This document shows positions 1 to 12,186 of a stretch of DNA of 64,000 bases, one piece after another. Each line of letters begins with the position of its first letter. The first letter of the stretch is position 1. Origin of the DNA: Agapanthus africanus (Eukaryota; Streptophyta; Magnoliopsida; Asparagales; Amaryllidaceae). The notes beneath the pieces are model-generated. The model was not told the DNA's origin and did no database searches. It saw only the letters and a list, made by a program, of their open reading frames with translations. The DNA lies in NCBI GenBank assembly GCA_030015575.1, contig JASDDO010000001.1:516083772-516147771 (forward strand). The letters run 5' to 3'. The position numbers and the translations under genes are program-made.

Positions 1-1649
1 CAGCATTGAAAGAGCGAGAGAAAGGAAAGCTTCCGTCTCAACCACTCCCAAATCCCGGTCACGCACATGTTGTATATGAACAGCAGAATCATAACGTAAA
101 TGCTGTGACCACGTTGAGATCCGGAAAAGTGTTGCAAAACAATATGGGTATTAACCATGACACCCCTGCCGGTAGTCCTTCTTCATCTTCTTCACCTTCT
201 TCTTCTTCTTCTTCGTTAGAGCCTATTCTCCATCCTTCATATGGCTCTACTTCTTCTAGCTCGAACGGACCCACTACTCACAACACGAACACATCTACAC
301 GGGGTTCCGTTCTAACTCAACAATCTGATCCGCAAAAATTGGACTCAACGATTTTTCAAAATGTTCCTTTTCCAAATCGGTTGAGATCTAATAAACCAAC
401 TCCACAGATGGAGAAGATTGTAGAGTTATTCAAACAGGTTAGTATAAATATCCCTCTTTTGGATGCAATCCAACAAGTTCCTTCATATGCAAAAATCTTA
501 AAGGACTTATGCACCAAAAAGAGGAAGTCACAAGTACCAAAGAAAGTTTTCGTGGCTAGTGCTGTTAGTGATGCTCTTGTCAATTCTTTACCCCCAAAAC
601 ACAAGGACCCCGGTTGTCCTACTATTTTGATCACAATTGGGGACAAGAACATCAATAGAGCACTATTAGATCTTGGTGCTAGTGTCAATTTGCTACCTTA
701 TTCGGTGTACGAACAATTAGGCGTTGGAGAGCTTAAACCCGCTCATTGCACTCTCCAAATGGCCGACCGATCAATCACCCATCCTAGGGGAGAGTTGGAG
801 GATGTGTTAATTAGAGTAGGGGATTTCATTTTCCCCGTTGACTTTATTGTTATGGATACACAACCTGTCGCTAACCCCCGGAGTCAAATTCCGGTGATAC
901 TTGGTCGACCATTCCTCGCGATTTCTAACGCGGTAATCAACTGTCGTAACGGTTCAATGAATCTATCTTTTGGCAATATGACAGTTGAACTCAACATTTT
1001 CAAGTTAGGAAGTCAGCCTTGTGAGCCTAATTCTAGCGTACTTGATATTTGCTCGATCAATGAGATCGCGGAGGAGGACTGTGAGTTCGAAAATTTTATG
1101 TTTGATCACAGCAATATTGACGCCACTAGTGCGTTCCTCCTAGAATCCGACACAGCTTTCACGACGGACAAAGATTATGAGTGTTTCGCCTTTGTAGATG
1201 ATTTTGAAGACTCTCCACCCGAGTTTGAGTCTTTTGCTTTTTCGGATGAGTTAGTTGAACCATCCGACTCGGTAGCGTACACTCGATTTGAACCTTTGAT
1301 GGAATCCTTCGAGTTTAAAACAGTTACTCCATTGTTACCATCTATTGTTTCACCACCTAAACTCGAACTAAAGCTTTTGCCGTCGCACCTAAAATATGCT
1401 TATCTAGATGAGAATGAGACCTTACCCGTTATCATCTGTGCCTCTCTAGCTCTCGAGCAAGAGAAGGCTCTTTTAATGGTCTTACACAATAATTGGCAAG
1501 CTTTTGGCTGGTCTATGGCGGACATCAAGGGGATTAGTCCCCTCATAGTCGAACATCATATACACTTGATGGATGATGCCAAGCCGGTAAGGGATCCACA
1601 AAGACGCCTCAACCCCATTAGCTCGGTTCTTAGCAATCACGGCATTTGA
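1..1649 (+). pseudogene. Athila gag-C/protease segment, duplicated upstream copy (truncated)
   Basis: Open from position 6 to a stop at 1647-1649. It holds the motif TLRSGK (residues 36-41), which in Athila Ty3/gypsy elements marks the gag-protease linker, then a Ser-rich stretch (about residues 55-70) and an aspartic protease with D222-L-G-A-S, the usual Athila form of the DTG motif, followed by an acidic linker. It runs into the start of the RT region and breaks off after 1620, where a rearranged junction supplies the stop. The same segment recurs at 1778-3266 with only a few percent difference, one extra Ser codon in the second copy and about 20 amino acid changes. The 5' LTR, PBS and most of gag lie left of the window. 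This copy cannot make RT or IN; the protease could fold but is probably inert. Lineage assignment is confident. Confidence 0.85.
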
Positions 1650-1777
1650 TTTAAAGAGGTTTTGTCGATCAAAAATATTTACCGCAATCAAGAACGGCGT
1701 CGCATGAAGCTAGCCGGTGAATACGGGTCGGTCCACAGGGATTTTGTAATTTACTGCAACCGAAAGCTGCAGTTGAA
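1621..1777. other. Composite rearrangement junction between the two Athila copies
   Basis: Four pieces lie between the copies. 1621-1646 is the reverse complement of IN-coding 5597-5622. 1647-1752 is the reverse complement of the last 106 bp of this element's LTR (10054-10159, one mismatch noticed) and begins exactly at the LTR terminus TG. 1753-1756 (ACTG) is unmatched. 1757-1777 repeats IN-coding 5542-5562 in direct orientation. Sequence then resumes in gag/protease at 1778, matching position 135. This looks like self-integration or repeated template switching during reverse transcription. Confidence 0.85.
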
Positions 1778-4700
1778 CAAAACAATGTGGGTATTAACCA
1801 TGACACCCCTGCCGGTGGTCCTTCTTCATCTTCTTCACCTTCTTCTTCTTCTTCTTCTTCGTTAGAGCCTATTCTCCATCCTTCACATGGCTCTACTTCT
1901 TCTAGCTCGAAAGGACCCACTTATCACAACACGAACACATCTACACGGGGTTCCGTTCCAACTCAACAATCTGATCCGCAAAAATTGGACTTAATGACTT
2001 TTCAAAATGTTCCTTTTCCAAATCGGTTGAGATCTAATAAACCAACTCCACAGATGGAGAAGATTGTAGAGTTGTTCAAACAGGTTAGCATAAATATCCC
2101 TCTTTTGGATACAATCCAACAAGTTCCTTCATATGCAAAAATCTTAAAGGACTTATGCACCAAAAAGAGGAAGTCACAAGTACCAAAGAAAGTTTTCGTG
2201 GCTAGTGCTGTTAGTGATGCTCTTGTCAATTCTTTACCCCCAAAACACAAGGACCCCGGTTGTCCTACTATTTCGATCACAATTGGAGACAAGAATATCA
2301 ATAGAGCACTATTAGATCTTGGTGCTAGTGTCAATTTGCTACCTTATTCGGTGTACGAACAATTAGGCGTTGGAGAGCTTAAGCCCACTCATTGCACTCT
2401 CCAAATGGCCGACCGATCAATCACCCATCCTAGGGGAGAGTTGGAGGATGTGTTAATTAGAGTAGGGGATTTCATTTTCTCCGTTGACTTTATTGTTATG
2501 GATACACAACTTGTCGCTAACCCCCGGAGTCAAATTCCGGTGATACTTGGTCGACCATTCCTCGCGACTTCTAACGCGGTAATCAACTGTCGTAACGGTT
2601 CAATGAATCTATCTTTTGGCAATATGACAGTTGAACTCAACATTTTCAAGTTAGGAAGTCAGCCTTGCGAGCCTAATTCTAGCGTACTTGATATTTGCTC
2701 GATCAATGAGATCGCGGAGGAGGACTGTGAGTTCGAAAATTTTATGTTTGATCACAGCAATGTTGACGCCACTAGTGCGTTCCTCCTAGAATCCGACACG
2801 GCTTTCACGACGGACAAAGATTATGAGTGTTTCGCCTTTGTAGATGATTTTGAAGACTCTCCACCTGAGTTTGAGTCTTTTGCTTTTTTGGATGAGTTAG
2901 TTGAACCATCCGACTCGGTAGCGTACACTCGATTTGAACCTTTGATGGAATCCTTCGAGTTTGAAACAGTTACTCCATTGTTACCATCTATTGTTTCACC
3001 ACCTAAACTCGAACTAAAGCTTTTGCCGTCGCACCTAAAATATGCTTATCTAGGTGATAATGAGACCTTACCCGTTATCATCTGTGCCTCTCTAGCTCTC
3101 GAGCAAGAGAAGGCTCTTTTAATGGTCTTACACAATAATCGGCAAGCTTTTGGCTGGTCTATGGTGGACATCAAGGGGATTAGTCTCCTCATAGTCGAAC
3201 ATCATATACACTTGATGGATGATGCCAAGCCGGTAAGGGATCCACAAAGACGCCTCAACCCCATTATGAAAGAGGCGGTCAAGAAGGAGATTGTTAAATG
3301 TCTTGATAGTGGTATCATTTACCCTATCTCGGATAACCAATGGGTTAGCGCCATTCATGTCTTGCCAAAGAAATCGGGCATCACGGTCATTACCAATGAG
3401 GCAAATGAGTTAATTCCTACTCGCACCCAAACTGGGTGGCGAGTTTGCATCGACTACCGAAAACTCAATGCCGCGACAAGGAAGGACCACTTTCCTTTAC
3501 CTTTCATTGACCAAATACTAGAACGATTGGCGGGGCACGAGTTCTACTGCTTTTTAGATGGCTATTCCGGTTATAACCAAGTCTCCATAGCCAAAGAGGA
3601 TCAAGACAAGACCACATTTACTTGTCCGTTTGGCACTTTTGCTTATCGTCGCATGCCCTTTGGGTTATGCAATGCACCCGCTACATTTCAGCGGTGTATG
3701 ATGGGGATCTTTTCGGACATGGTGGAGAAGTTTTTGGAAATCTTTATGGACGGCTTCTCCATTTTTGGTGACTCCTTCGACGAGTGTTTACGACATCTTG
3801 ACGCAGTTCTTACCCGCTGTAGGGATAAGAACCTATTTTTGAATTGGGAGAAATGCCACTTTATGGTACGAGAAGGCATTGTCTTAGGATATGTCATCTC
3901 GCAAAACGGCATAGAGGTTGATAGAGCCAAAATTGAAGTCATTTCTAATCTCCCTCCTCCTAAATACGTCAAAGATATCCGAGCTTTCCTTGGCCATGCC
4001 GGTTTTTATAGACGGTTCATCAAGGATTTTAGCAAGATTTCTAGACCCTTGACTCTCTTATTGGCCAAGGATACTACATTTGTTTTCGACTCAACTTGCA
4101 TGGAAGCGTTTGAGTCTTTGAAACACTCTTTCATTTCTGCGCCCATTCTTTCATCCCCAGACTGGACGCACCCTTTCGAAATTATGTGCGACGCATCAGA
4201 TTTTGCCATTGGTGCTGTTCTTGGACAGCACATTAACAAGATGCCGCATGTAATTTACTACGCTAGCCGAACACTAAATGAGGCCCAACTAAACTACACA
4301 ACAACAGAAAAAGAGTTTTTAGCGGTTGTGTTTGCACTTGAAAAATTTCGGCCTTATTTAATCGGCTCTCCAGTTATAGTGTACACTGATCATTCAGCTC
4401 TTCGCCACCTTTTTGCAAAGAAGGATGCTAAATCGAGGCTAATACGTTGGATCCTTTTGCTACAAGAGTTTGACCTTGTCATAAGGGACAAAAAAGGATG
4501 TGAAAACGTAGTGGCCGATCACCTTTCACGACTTCCTTCTTCGCCTACACTTGAACTTCCAATCACTGATGTTTTTCCCGATGAGCAACTCTTGACCGTT
4601 TCTTGCGAACCATGGTTCGCCGATATTGTAAACTACTTAGCCACCGGCTTGATACCTAAAGATTGGTCGAAACAAGATAAACTTCGCTTCTTGTCCCAAG

Positions 4701-5902
4701 TAAAGAATTTTTACTGGGATGAACCTTATCTTTTTAAATACTGTTCGGACCAAATCATTCGTCGGTGTGTACCGGAAAATGAGGTTAAGGGTGTGCTGTC
4801 TTTTTGCCACGATCAAGCATGCGGCGGGCACTTTGGCCCAAAGAAGACAACCGAGAAAGTTTTGCAGTGTGGTTTCTATTGGCCACGACTCTTCAAGGAT
4901 ACGTACGAATACTGCAAGACTTGCTCCCGGTGCCAACACTTGGGCCGGATATCGCGGAGAAATGAAATGCCGCTCCAACCAATTTTGGTTGTAGATATTT
5001 TTGATGTTTGGGGTATAGACTTCATGGGACCATTTCCTAACTGTTTTGGAAATGTGTATATTCTTTTGGCTGTTGACTATGTTTCAAAGTGGGTCGAGAC
5101 TGTGCCTAGTCGAACGAATGACAACAAGGTTGTCGTTCGATCTCTTAAAGAACACATCTTTTCTCGATTTGGGCACCCTCGCGCGATAATAAGTGATAAT
5201 GGTTCTCACTTTTGCAATAGGACTTTTGAGTCCTTAATGCGCAAATATTCTATCACCCATAAGCTGTCAACGCCATACCATCCCCAAACATGTGGACAAG
5301 CCGAGGTCTCGAATCGGCAAATCAAGCAAATCTTGGAGAAAACGGTTTCTAAAAACCGTAAAGATTGGTCACTCAAATTGATCGATGCACTATGGGCTTT
5401 CCGTACTGCATACAAGACCGATCTTGGCATGTCTCCATACCGGCTTGTTTACGGGAAGGCTTGCCACCTCCCAGTAGAAATTGAGCACAGGGCATTTTGG
5501 GCTATTAAAGAGCTGAATTTATCTTTAGGAGATGCGGGCAACAACCGAAAGCTGCAGTTGAATGAACTAGAAGAGCTGCGGGATGGGGCATATGATAATG
5601 CCGTGATTGCTAAGAACCGAGCTAAGGTGTTCCACGATAAACACCTTTTGCGAAAGACATTTAAACCTAGTCAACAGGTTTTACTCTATGATACTTGGTT
5701 ACATTATCACCCCGGCAAGCTCCGTTCTAGGTGGAAGGGACCTTTTGTAGTCCGCACCGATTATCCGCACGGTGCTGTTGATCTTGAAAATCCGGAGGAC
5801 GGTACGCTATTCAAAGTAAATGGGCATCGATTGAAACCGTTCCTCACAGTGGACCCATTGGAGGAGCTCCTGTTTTTGCAGGAGCCGATCTACACTGATT
5901 AA
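1778..5902 (+). CDS. Athila-lineage Ty3/gypsy protease-RT-RNaseH-integrase polyprotein, RT active site mutated
   Basis: Uninterrupted for 1371 codons from 1787 (a GTG; no true start is expected because gag-pol is one frame) to TAA at 5902. Order: protease D177-L-G-A-S; RT about residues 500-720 ([20 protein letters not shown], then [10 protein letters not shown]); RNase H with CDASDF (D802) and YTDHSALR (D868); IN with an HHCC zinc domain (about 1006-1055) and catalytic D1078, D1137, E1173 in D,D(35)E spacing. The element would copy its RNA and insert the cDNA. The RT box reads FMDGFSIFG: the second Asp of the YxDD/FMDD motif is Gly (codon GGC at 3752-3754), one A-to-G change from GAC, so the RT should be inactive. 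The unusually intact frame suggests a young copy or recent mobilisation in trans. Confidence 0.9.
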   Translation, partial: QNNVGINHDTPAGGPSSSSSPSSSSSSSLEPILHPSHGSTSSSSKGPTYHNTNTSTRGSVPTQQSDPQKLDLMTFQNVPFPNRLRSNKPTPQMEKIVELFKQVSINIPLLDTIQQVPSYAKILKDLCTKKRKSQVPKKVFVASAVSDALVNSLPPKHKDPGCPTISITIGDKNINRALLDLGASVNLLPYSVYEQLGVGELKPTHCTLQMADRSITHPRGELEDVLIRVGDFIFSVDFIVMDTQLVANPRSQIPVILGRPFLATSNAVINCRNGSMNLSFGNMTVELNIFKLGSQPCEPNSSVLDICSINEIAEEDCEFENFMFDHSNVDATSAFLLESDTAFTTDKDYECFAFVDDFEDSPPEFESFAFLDELVEPSDSVAYTRFEPLMESFEFETVTPLLPSIVSPPKLELKLLPSHLKYAYLGDNETLPVIICASLALEQEKALLMVLHNNRQAFGWSMVDIKGISLLIVEHHIHLMDDAKPVRDPQRRLNPIMKEAVKKEIVKCLDSGIIYPISDNQWVSAIHVLPKKSGITVITNEANELIPTRTQTGWRVCIDYRKLNAATRKDHFPLPFIDQILERLAGHEFYCFLDGYSGYNQVSIAKEDQDKTTFTCPFGTFAYRRMPFGLCNAPATFQRCMMGIFSDMVEKFLEIFMDGFSIFGDSFDECLRHLDAVLTRCRDKNLFLNWEKCHFMVREGIVLGYVISQNGIEVDRAKIEVISNLPPPKYVKDIRAFLGHAGFYRRFIKDFSKISRPLTLLLAKDTTFVFDSTCMEAFESLKHSFISAPILSSPDWTHPFEIMCDASDFAIGAVLGQHINKMPHVIYYASRTLNEAQLNYTTTEKEFLAVVFALEKFRPYLIGSPVIVYTDHSALRHLFAKKDAKSRLIRWILLLQEFDLVIRDKKGCENVVADHLSRLPSSPTLELPITDVFPDEQLLTVSCEPWFADIVNYLATGLIPKDWSKQDKLRFLSQVKNFYWDEPYLFKYCSDQIIRRCVPENEVKGVLSFCHDQACGGHFGPKKTTEKVLQCGFYWPRLFKDTYEYCKTCSRCQHLGRISRRNEMPLQPILVVDIFDVWGIDFMGPFPNCFGNVYILLAVDYVSKWVETVPSRTNDNKVVVRSLKEHIFSRFGHPRAIISDNGSHFCNRTFESLMRKYSITHKLSTPYHPQTCGQAEVSNRQIKQILEKTVSKNRKDWSLKLIDALWAFRTAYKTDLGMSPYRLVYGKACHLPVEIEHRAFWAIKELNLSLGDAGNNRKLQLNELEELRDGAYDNAVIAKNRAKVFHDKHLLRKTFKPSQQVLLYDTWLHYHPGKLRSRWKGPFVVRTDYPHGAVDLENPEDGTLFKVNGHRLKPFLTVDPLEELLFLQEPIYTD

Positions 5903-6157
5903 TTTTCCTCCACTTTCACTCCCGAATTTCCATTTTTCCAAAACATTATTTAAAATAAGTTTGGAGGTGTGTATATAATTTGTAAATACATAATTCCAAA
6001 ATACCATAAAAAATAAAAAAAAAATTTTGAAAAAGAAAAAAATAATATTTTTTGGACCTAATTGAAAATTTTCAGAATTAATAACTGACATTTTTTTATT
6101 TACGAATAAAACCCTCATTTTGGAGGGTGTTTTATACAAATAACCATCCTTCCCCTC
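5903..6157 (+). other. Spacer between Athila pol and third ORF
   Basis: AT-rich and non-coding, with long A and T runs around 6005-6060. Positions 5955-5970 (AATAAGTTTGGAGGTG) resemble the polypurine tracts at 7376 and 8751, so this may be a decayed extra polypurine tract. Confidence 0.5.
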
Positions 6158-6165
6158 TATTTAAA
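6158..6165 (+). promoter_or_regulatory. Putative internal TATA box upstream of Athila ORF2
   Basis: TATTTAAA lies about 230 bp before the likely ATG (6392). A leader of plant-gene character follows: AAAACCCTAG (telo-box-like) near 6216, GC-rich repeats of GCCGCC, and a hairpin at 6315-6332 (CCCCTGAA, loop AC, TTCAGGGG). It could give a subgenomic mRNA for the downstream ORF. No transcript evidence. Confidence 0.4.
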
Positions 6166-6391
6166 GAGTCCCGAGCCCTCTGTCTTCTGTAACCTAAAAT
6201 TTCTTCATCTAACAAAAACCCTAGCGCCGCCATATATCATCTGCAGAAAAAAATCGAAGCGCCGCCGCGGTAGCCGCCTCGTGCCGCCCTTCCGCCGCGC
6301 TTCTGGAGCCTCACCCCCTGAAACTTCAGGGGAGGTACTTTCTGTCGATTTCCTCTCTGTTTCTTGCATACTTTTTATCTGTAAAAGCACT

Positions 6392-7359
6392 ATGGCACAC
6401 AAAATGCAATTTGAGAGGGATTTTCCCCCAGTTTTCACGCACGAATTGTACGGTAGCTACTTTGCACATGAAATAGAGCAGAGGGGCTGGAATTTCCCGA
6501 CCTACAATCATCCCTCTGCGTTTGCTCTACCTGATCTAGTTACCTTTTTCTATGAATCCATGGAGGATAGAAGTCTCGATGACTTAGGCTACATTAAATT
6601 AAATTGGGGAGATCGCGTAATTCACATTGATAGGGATATGATCCACGAGGTAACACTCATACCTCATGTGCCCGCACATGACCACCCCCTACACTTTGAG
6701 GATTACATGCCCTTGATGGGCAATGACTGCGCGAGAGAGCCGCGAAAGGGTATCCAAGCACGAACCCTTTTAGCGAACGTTTTTACTGTGTGCTGGTGGG
6801 CACAAAACAACATCTTTGGCAGCTCGCACAACACGACTTTTTTCACCCCCTCCTTACATGTCGTACACACACTAATGACGAAGAATCCCCGGTTCGACAT
6901 GTGCACCGTTTTGTCCATTCTATAGGTACGGGGAAAAGGGGTACCATCTACCCATGTCCTATGCTAGTCACCCAACTCTGCCGTTATTTCCTCCCCGTTG
7001 AGGAATTTGACTCATACATAATGGGAGGAGTTCCGGTTCGACCACTTGTTGAGGGCGTTACTTCGTCCTACTCTAGACTGACTGATATTTGGTCACGAAC
7101 TGAACCGGCAGAGAATATCCCTGCTCGCACCCCTAGCTCTAGCTCGACATCGAGCGGGGAAGAGCTGACCCCTCAAGAGCATGCACGGTTGATGCGGAGA
7201 ACGGTAAGGAGAATTGATTCTTTGAGGGACGAGTTTAGGGCGACAGCACGAGAGCACGACCGTCGGCTGACGGAGATTGAGAGGGGTATTCAAACCCTAT
7301 TGGCTAGAGGGGAACGATCACGTTCACGCTCACGGGCACGACGTGGGGCCGGGCAGTGA
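6392..7359 (+). pseudogene. Athila third ORF (env-position protein), frameshifted
   Basis: It begins at ATG 6392 (MAHKMQFERDF) after an upstream leader and is open to 6925; the reading then continues in another frame (through about 6905-7359). The switch lies about 6895-6925, so one small indel breaks it. The N-terminal two thirds resemble the proteins that sit between pol and the 3' LTR in Athila elements. The C-terminal part has a Ser-rich linker, a charged segment likely to form a coiled coil (about 7190-7300) and an Arg/Ser tail. I see no signal peptide or membrane span, so env-like describes position only. Function unknown. Confidence 0.65.
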
Positions 7360-8765
7360 GGGCACATCTTTGCTCAAGTTTGGGGGAGATGGTAGTGTAT
7401 ATAGTTATCTTTTGCATTGCATATTTTCATTTTGTATATATTCTTTTCCTTTTACATATTTAATTTCTGCATTGCATTTTTATATAAAAATTTGAAAAAT
7501 TTAAAAAAAATAAAAAAATAAAAAATGAAAAAAAAACCATAAAAATTGAAAAATTTCAAAAATTATAAAAATTAATGTATTCAATTCTGGTTAATTGACT
7601 TGAGTTTGACAGATAGGTTAACTGGTTAGGAAAAACTAGATCTTAGACTTAGCAAATTAAAAACCCTAAAAATAACCTTTTTTAAAGTTTAACGGTAGAA
7701 AGTATATGTCTTTATAGTTATTTAGAAATAGGCAAATTTTAAGTTCACTTCTTGGGCTAAGTCGAAACAAAGGAAAAGTATAGAAACTTTTATTAGAGTA
7801 TAAGTTTGAAAAATAATTCCTAGCTTAAGTCTAGATTCTGAAAACGTATACCCTACAAAATGCACAATCACGCATCTTGAAACTTGGAATAGTAGAAGAG
7901 ACCTTGAAATGCTCTTGTCTAAAGTCCTTAGTACAATGAAAATAAAAGAAAAAAAGTGAATAAAGAAAAAAATGGACACTGGTTTTGTGATTACTTAAGG
8001 CTGTAAAAATAGAAAAATATTTAGCGAGGGTGCCTCATCACCTAGTGCCTTAGACCAACTGGTCTGGGAGTCACTGCTAAAGCCTTGGGTGTTGCAAGAC
8101 TAGGAAGTACGCTTTAAAGTGCTAACGCATCTTGTAATCGGTTGTTGGTATCTCAAGAAGTATTAACGGTCGCATGAAGGATGTGTAAGCGAAATTCAAT
8201 TAAAAATTCACCAATTAATAAGTACTTTGGACAATGGACGAAAGTACGATTGCTTGATTTGAATTTCCAAGTGTAGGGGTGATATTTACACACACGTGGG
8301 GGTATGTGATTGGAGTTTAGATGAGAGAAAGGAATGAAGAATAGAACTTGTATCTTTAGTAGAGTTGATAGAAATTCCTAAGTGGAGATGGAGCCCTAGA
8401 AGGAAAACTTAAAAAATGCCGAAAGCTAAGTAATTTTATAGAACATATATAATCTTAAGTTAAATGATGAGGAAGTGTGAAGAATATGGGTGGATAATTT
8501 GCGGGTCGACGATAATAGAATTCCTTGTTAGAAAACCTAATTGGAGAACAAAAGTCGAAAGCCAAATTGATAGGATTTTGTGGGTGTAATCCGCTGAAAA
8601 CCCTCAGGAGACAACACTCCTCCTACTAGGGACACCTAGAGGTTTAACGGCTTGTTGCACGAGCTCAGTCCAATCGCGTTTCCCTGCGAAAGTGCGGTTA
8701 GGTTTTTGTAGAGGGAAAAAAATAAGTTTGCTCGAGGACGAGCAAAAGATAAGTTTGGGGGTATT
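7360..8765 (+). other. Athila 3' non-coding region
   Basis: No gene. A polypurine-like AAGTTTGGGGGA lies at 7376-7387 just after the ORF stop. 7490-7570 is an A-rich low-complexity tract. AGACCAACTGGTCT near 8052 is a short palindrome. Confidence 0.7.
8728..8761 (+). promoter_or_regulatory. Hairpin plus polypurine tract before the Athila 3' LTR
   Basis: TTGCTCG-AGGA-CGAGCAA (8728-8745) is a perfect 7-bp stem, followed by AAGTTTGGGGG (8751-8761), the likely plus-strand primer, 4 bp from the LTR. The CTCGAGGACGAGCAA plus AAGTTTGGGGG combination is frequent in plant Ty3/gypsy elements. Confidence 0.75.
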
Positions 8766-9152
8766 TGTTCATATCATAATATTGCATTTTATATTCTCCA
8801 TTCTTATGCATTTTAGAATAAAAACAGGTGCTTTGGACCCATGTCTGCTACATATTACAGGTTACAGGTTCTTGGAGCGAAAACAGTGAAAAACACAAAA
8901 GACGACACAAGAGAAGGACTTTTGACCAACAATTAGGAGGATCTCAGTCAAGCCTAGACGAAGAACAGTTCACAATCAACAAGACAACGCAAGATCCAAA
9001 ATGTCAAGGCAAACGGTTAAAAGATCGCTACAAGTTTTCACTGAGAGATCTGGAGAAGACTCAGAAGCCCAAATGGAGAAAAAACTAAAGAAATGAAAAG
9101 CCCAGAGAACCATGAATCATCCCACAACTTTTTATCCTCTGAACTCATCAAA

Positions 9153-9201
9153 GGGCCGCGGAACCGCGGCCCAAGCCCGCCATTGCCGCGGTTCCGCGGC
9201 C
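9153..9201. repeat. GC-rich double palindrome in Athila LTR
   Basis: CCGCGGAACCGCGGCC, 13-14 bp of spacer, then GCCGCGGTTCCGCGGCC. Each arm is itself palindromic except for its central AA or TT, and the arms are complementary, so the whole could form a long hairpin. Nearly the same module occurs at 53378-53424 in an unrelated copia element. Confidence 0.85.
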
Positions 9202-9325
9202 GTCTAGTGCCCGGACCTGTATAAAATTTTACCAAAATATGGTTGCGGCGCTGAAAAGATTTCCTGAGGGTATATTTGTAATTGTAGACATGCGTATCAA
9301 CTGTTGCCCTAGGGTTTCTATATCC

Positions 9326-9334
9326 TATAAATAG
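9326..9334 (+). promoter_or_regulatory. Athila LTR TATA box
   Basis: TATAAATAG in context CCTATAAATAGAAACCAAACCC. Transcription would start near 9360, giving a U3 of about 590 bp. Confidence 0.7.
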
Positions 9335-10159
9335 AAACCAAACCCTTGTATTTTTTCAGGCGTCTATTCATCAATAAAATTCTGTTTTCTTTGAAGTTTG
9401 GAGCGCATCAATCGTAAGTAGGTTATTTTTCTTGCCCTAGTTCTAGTTTTTTTATATCTGTCCTAGGTAAATTCTTTACTTGCCCTAGTTTAATTTAGTT
9501 TAGAATTTTATTAACTTGCAATAGATGTTTCTTCTCTTTAATAAAAACAAAACAAAAATTATGTCTTTCTTAATTCCCTCAATGAGCGAGTAGTTTCCTC
9601 GCTTGTTGGGGTTAGGAATAGGGAAGGGTTTGAGAGATGAAGATCTCTCATCTCTTTTCTTTGCTAATCTAGTATGAACATTAGTACTCCATGCATACTC
9701 TCATCTTCCGCTCCCTACGGCACTCTACCCTCGAGGTAACGGTGATCCGTAGTATAAAAGACCGGAGTTGTGAGTTTTCCATGGAGGTTAGGGTAAAGGT
9801 TAAGAAATGAAGGACAAGGATCTAGAGGAAGAACATCTTCCCAATCATCCTAATCCCCTTAATTAAAATTTACCATAACCCCTAATATCAAATCTAAATT
9901 AAGACATTGAAAAGAGATGTAGATTTTTGTTTACCAAACTTTACCTAAACCTAATCCTAGCAAGTTTCTAATCCTAGTATAACACAACTTCAATTTTTAG
10001 GTTTAATTATAAGACCAACACCATTTGGAATTAGCTCGTAAGAACTTTAAGGAAAATTACAAAATCCCTGTGGACCGACCCGTATTCACCGGCTAGCTTC
10101 ATGCGATGCCGTTCTTGATTGCGGTAAATATTTTTGATCGACAAAACCTCTTTAAATCA

Positions 10160-11059
10160 GTGTAGCCCCGTTAACACCTTTCTAGACACCTACTTGGTTT
10201 ATAGCATTGATCGTTAAGTGAAAAAATCTCCCGAGGAGTAGCATATACTCATAGTAGGATCGGGATCCAAATATCATCGTGTGATAAAGTCGAAGGAATC
10301 CTACCAAAATTATCACACTCCAAATGGTATGCAACACCAGCAAGTTTCAGTTTCTTTAGAAACTCCCGATGTGGATTTTTGCCCCGTGCTCTTATGACCT
10401 TGACGAAGGCCAACATATCATAAGTCACATGTCAAGTTCTACCCGTCATTGTCTAGGTTAATTTGAACCCACCCGTACATACCCTTGACAAAGGCCAAAA
10501 GTACGACTGTCCTAAACCAACGCATCTATCTATGCTACAGATAAATATTCAGCAACTACCAATCACCATGCCTTGGCGAAGGTCAAATTGCATAGCTTGA
10601 ATACTACTGAATATCTAACTGAAATGACGGAGGGCTACGAATGGTTTTGGCAAAACCGTGAACGTAGCGAACTTGATATAATCGAAGGAACCGGATAGCT
10701 TTTAAAAGGAGTGGTTTAAGCTTCACATTTTAAAAGTTTTGCTGTTTTTGAAAAAAACCGAGTGGTTTTGAAATTGTTCCAACGATTCAACTTTGGTTTG
10801 TTTGCTTAGCATTAATTTACAGTCCCATCAATTAACCTACCATTGAATAAAACAACGAAAATAAAACGTACGCTTATACCATCCGCATTCGCCACGGGCC
10901 CTGTCATCACCCGTTATGTTACTTAACTAATGACAGAGCGGGGGCTGGACTAGCGCGGATGCAAAACATAAGCAACGTCTACTAAATATCATATATAGAT
11001 ATATACATTCGTCAGATGCAATAATAGACATTCCAGATCACAGATGAACACATTGGATA
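10160..11059 (-). mobile_element. Internal leader fragment of a copia element on -
   Basis: Inverted and diverged but clearly homologous to 54300-55400 of the + copia element: shared stretches include the GCATCCGCGCTAGTCC region and repeated GGCCAAAGTCAAG. It joins to 47239-48105 once the insertions between are removed (an alignable sequence runs across the break). Its left part is cut by the Athila LTR at 10159. Non-coding. Confidence 0.8.
11055..11059. repeat. Target-site duplication GGATA (left)
   Basis: Matches GGATA at 47234-47238, bracketing the + copia LTR that contains the giant Tat element. Confidence 0.7.
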
Positions 11060-11110
11060 TGTTGGATATATGTATGCCCTAGAGGCTATTATATGATAGT
11101 GTATGTACTG

Positions 11111-11111
<1 letters not shown>

Positions 11112-11144
<33 letters not shown>
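11112..11144. repeat. (TG)n microsatellite
   Basis: About 16 uninterrupted GT units inside the copia LTR. Confidence 0.95.
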
Positions 11145-11146
<2 letters not shown>

Positions 11147-12186
11147 TCAGAGGACATTCTTGCTCGACATGATAGTATGCTATCTGATTGCTCTTTATCA
11201 TATGTTCACTTGATCATACTTTTACTCATTTGATACATGTTGATAAAGCCTTTAGGATATTGGCTTGACTACTGGGATTATGATGTGGATCATACTAGTG
11301 GGACACCTATAGTTTATAAGCATATCCTTGAAATGTTCCTAATCGTAGGTATATCGAAACAGGGTATCGATGTTCCAGAGTAGACTAGCGTATACCATTC
11401 TTATTCCATATGATGGGCGATGGATGATCCCATATCCATCTGGTGTGGTGACACCAAAGATTGTATATGGGTGCTCAGTGAGACTGGGTACACTGAACGG
11501 ACTCACCGAGAACTCCTATGTGGTATTATATCATACGTCGGATAGCAGTTCTCAGGTGACACTTGTACAGGTTAGTCTGTAGTCCCGAGATCGTCATAGA
11601 GTCTTGTGTGTCCTCCCACTGTACTTTGATCTACACCCTACTACGGCTCTACTGAGTCGTACAAACAGGTGTATTTTGGGTACAGTCCCGAGGCATATGG
11701 AGGCGATGAGCGATAGGAGGGGTTTCGTCTCTTCCGATATTGGGAGTTGATGTTGCGCTATGCACGATTTGCTATAACAGGAAGTCCCTGACCAGGGCTG
11801 CTGATATATTACTGATAAGTGTTATCAGTAGTTTCTCGATCTGTTGTAGACCATATACCGGCATGACTTATTGAGTTATTGGGGTCGACGTTACCATCCT
11901 TAAACTCGATATGCAGCATATATGACGAAGAGACCAGACTGTACGGTAAGTGTTGCCAGTTGGATTGACGGGAGTTTTGACAGGTTCGCTTGTTCTTCTT
12001 CTGATCGCTCAATACCCGGGTGACCGTTACGTTTAGCTGACCGCTTGCGGCTTGTAGGTGTTTGATGTGATCATCACCTACTGCCGGCGTATTGACGAGT
12101 CTTAGAGTCCCACACAGGAGTTTCCTAGCTCAGGCGAAGCGATGTGGTGTACATATGAAATATGTGCGGGAGCTCGATTAAATATG

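Larger units (their letters stand above)
8766..10159 (+). mobile_element. Athila 3' LTR (about 1.4 kb)
   Basis: Begins TGTTCATATC after the polypurine tract and ends TTTAAATCA. The 3' end is supported because the inverted fragment at 1647-1752 also stops at this base. Contains the TATA box at 9326 and a GC-rich double palindrome at 9153-9201. The start could be 8762 instead of 8766. No target duplication can be checked because the 5' LTR is outside the window. Confidence 0.8.

Noticed and set aside
89-274. Acidic reading frame on - in the Athila copies (also 1669-1920)
   Set aside because: Antisense shadow of the Ser-rich TCT/TTC repeat in gag-protease.
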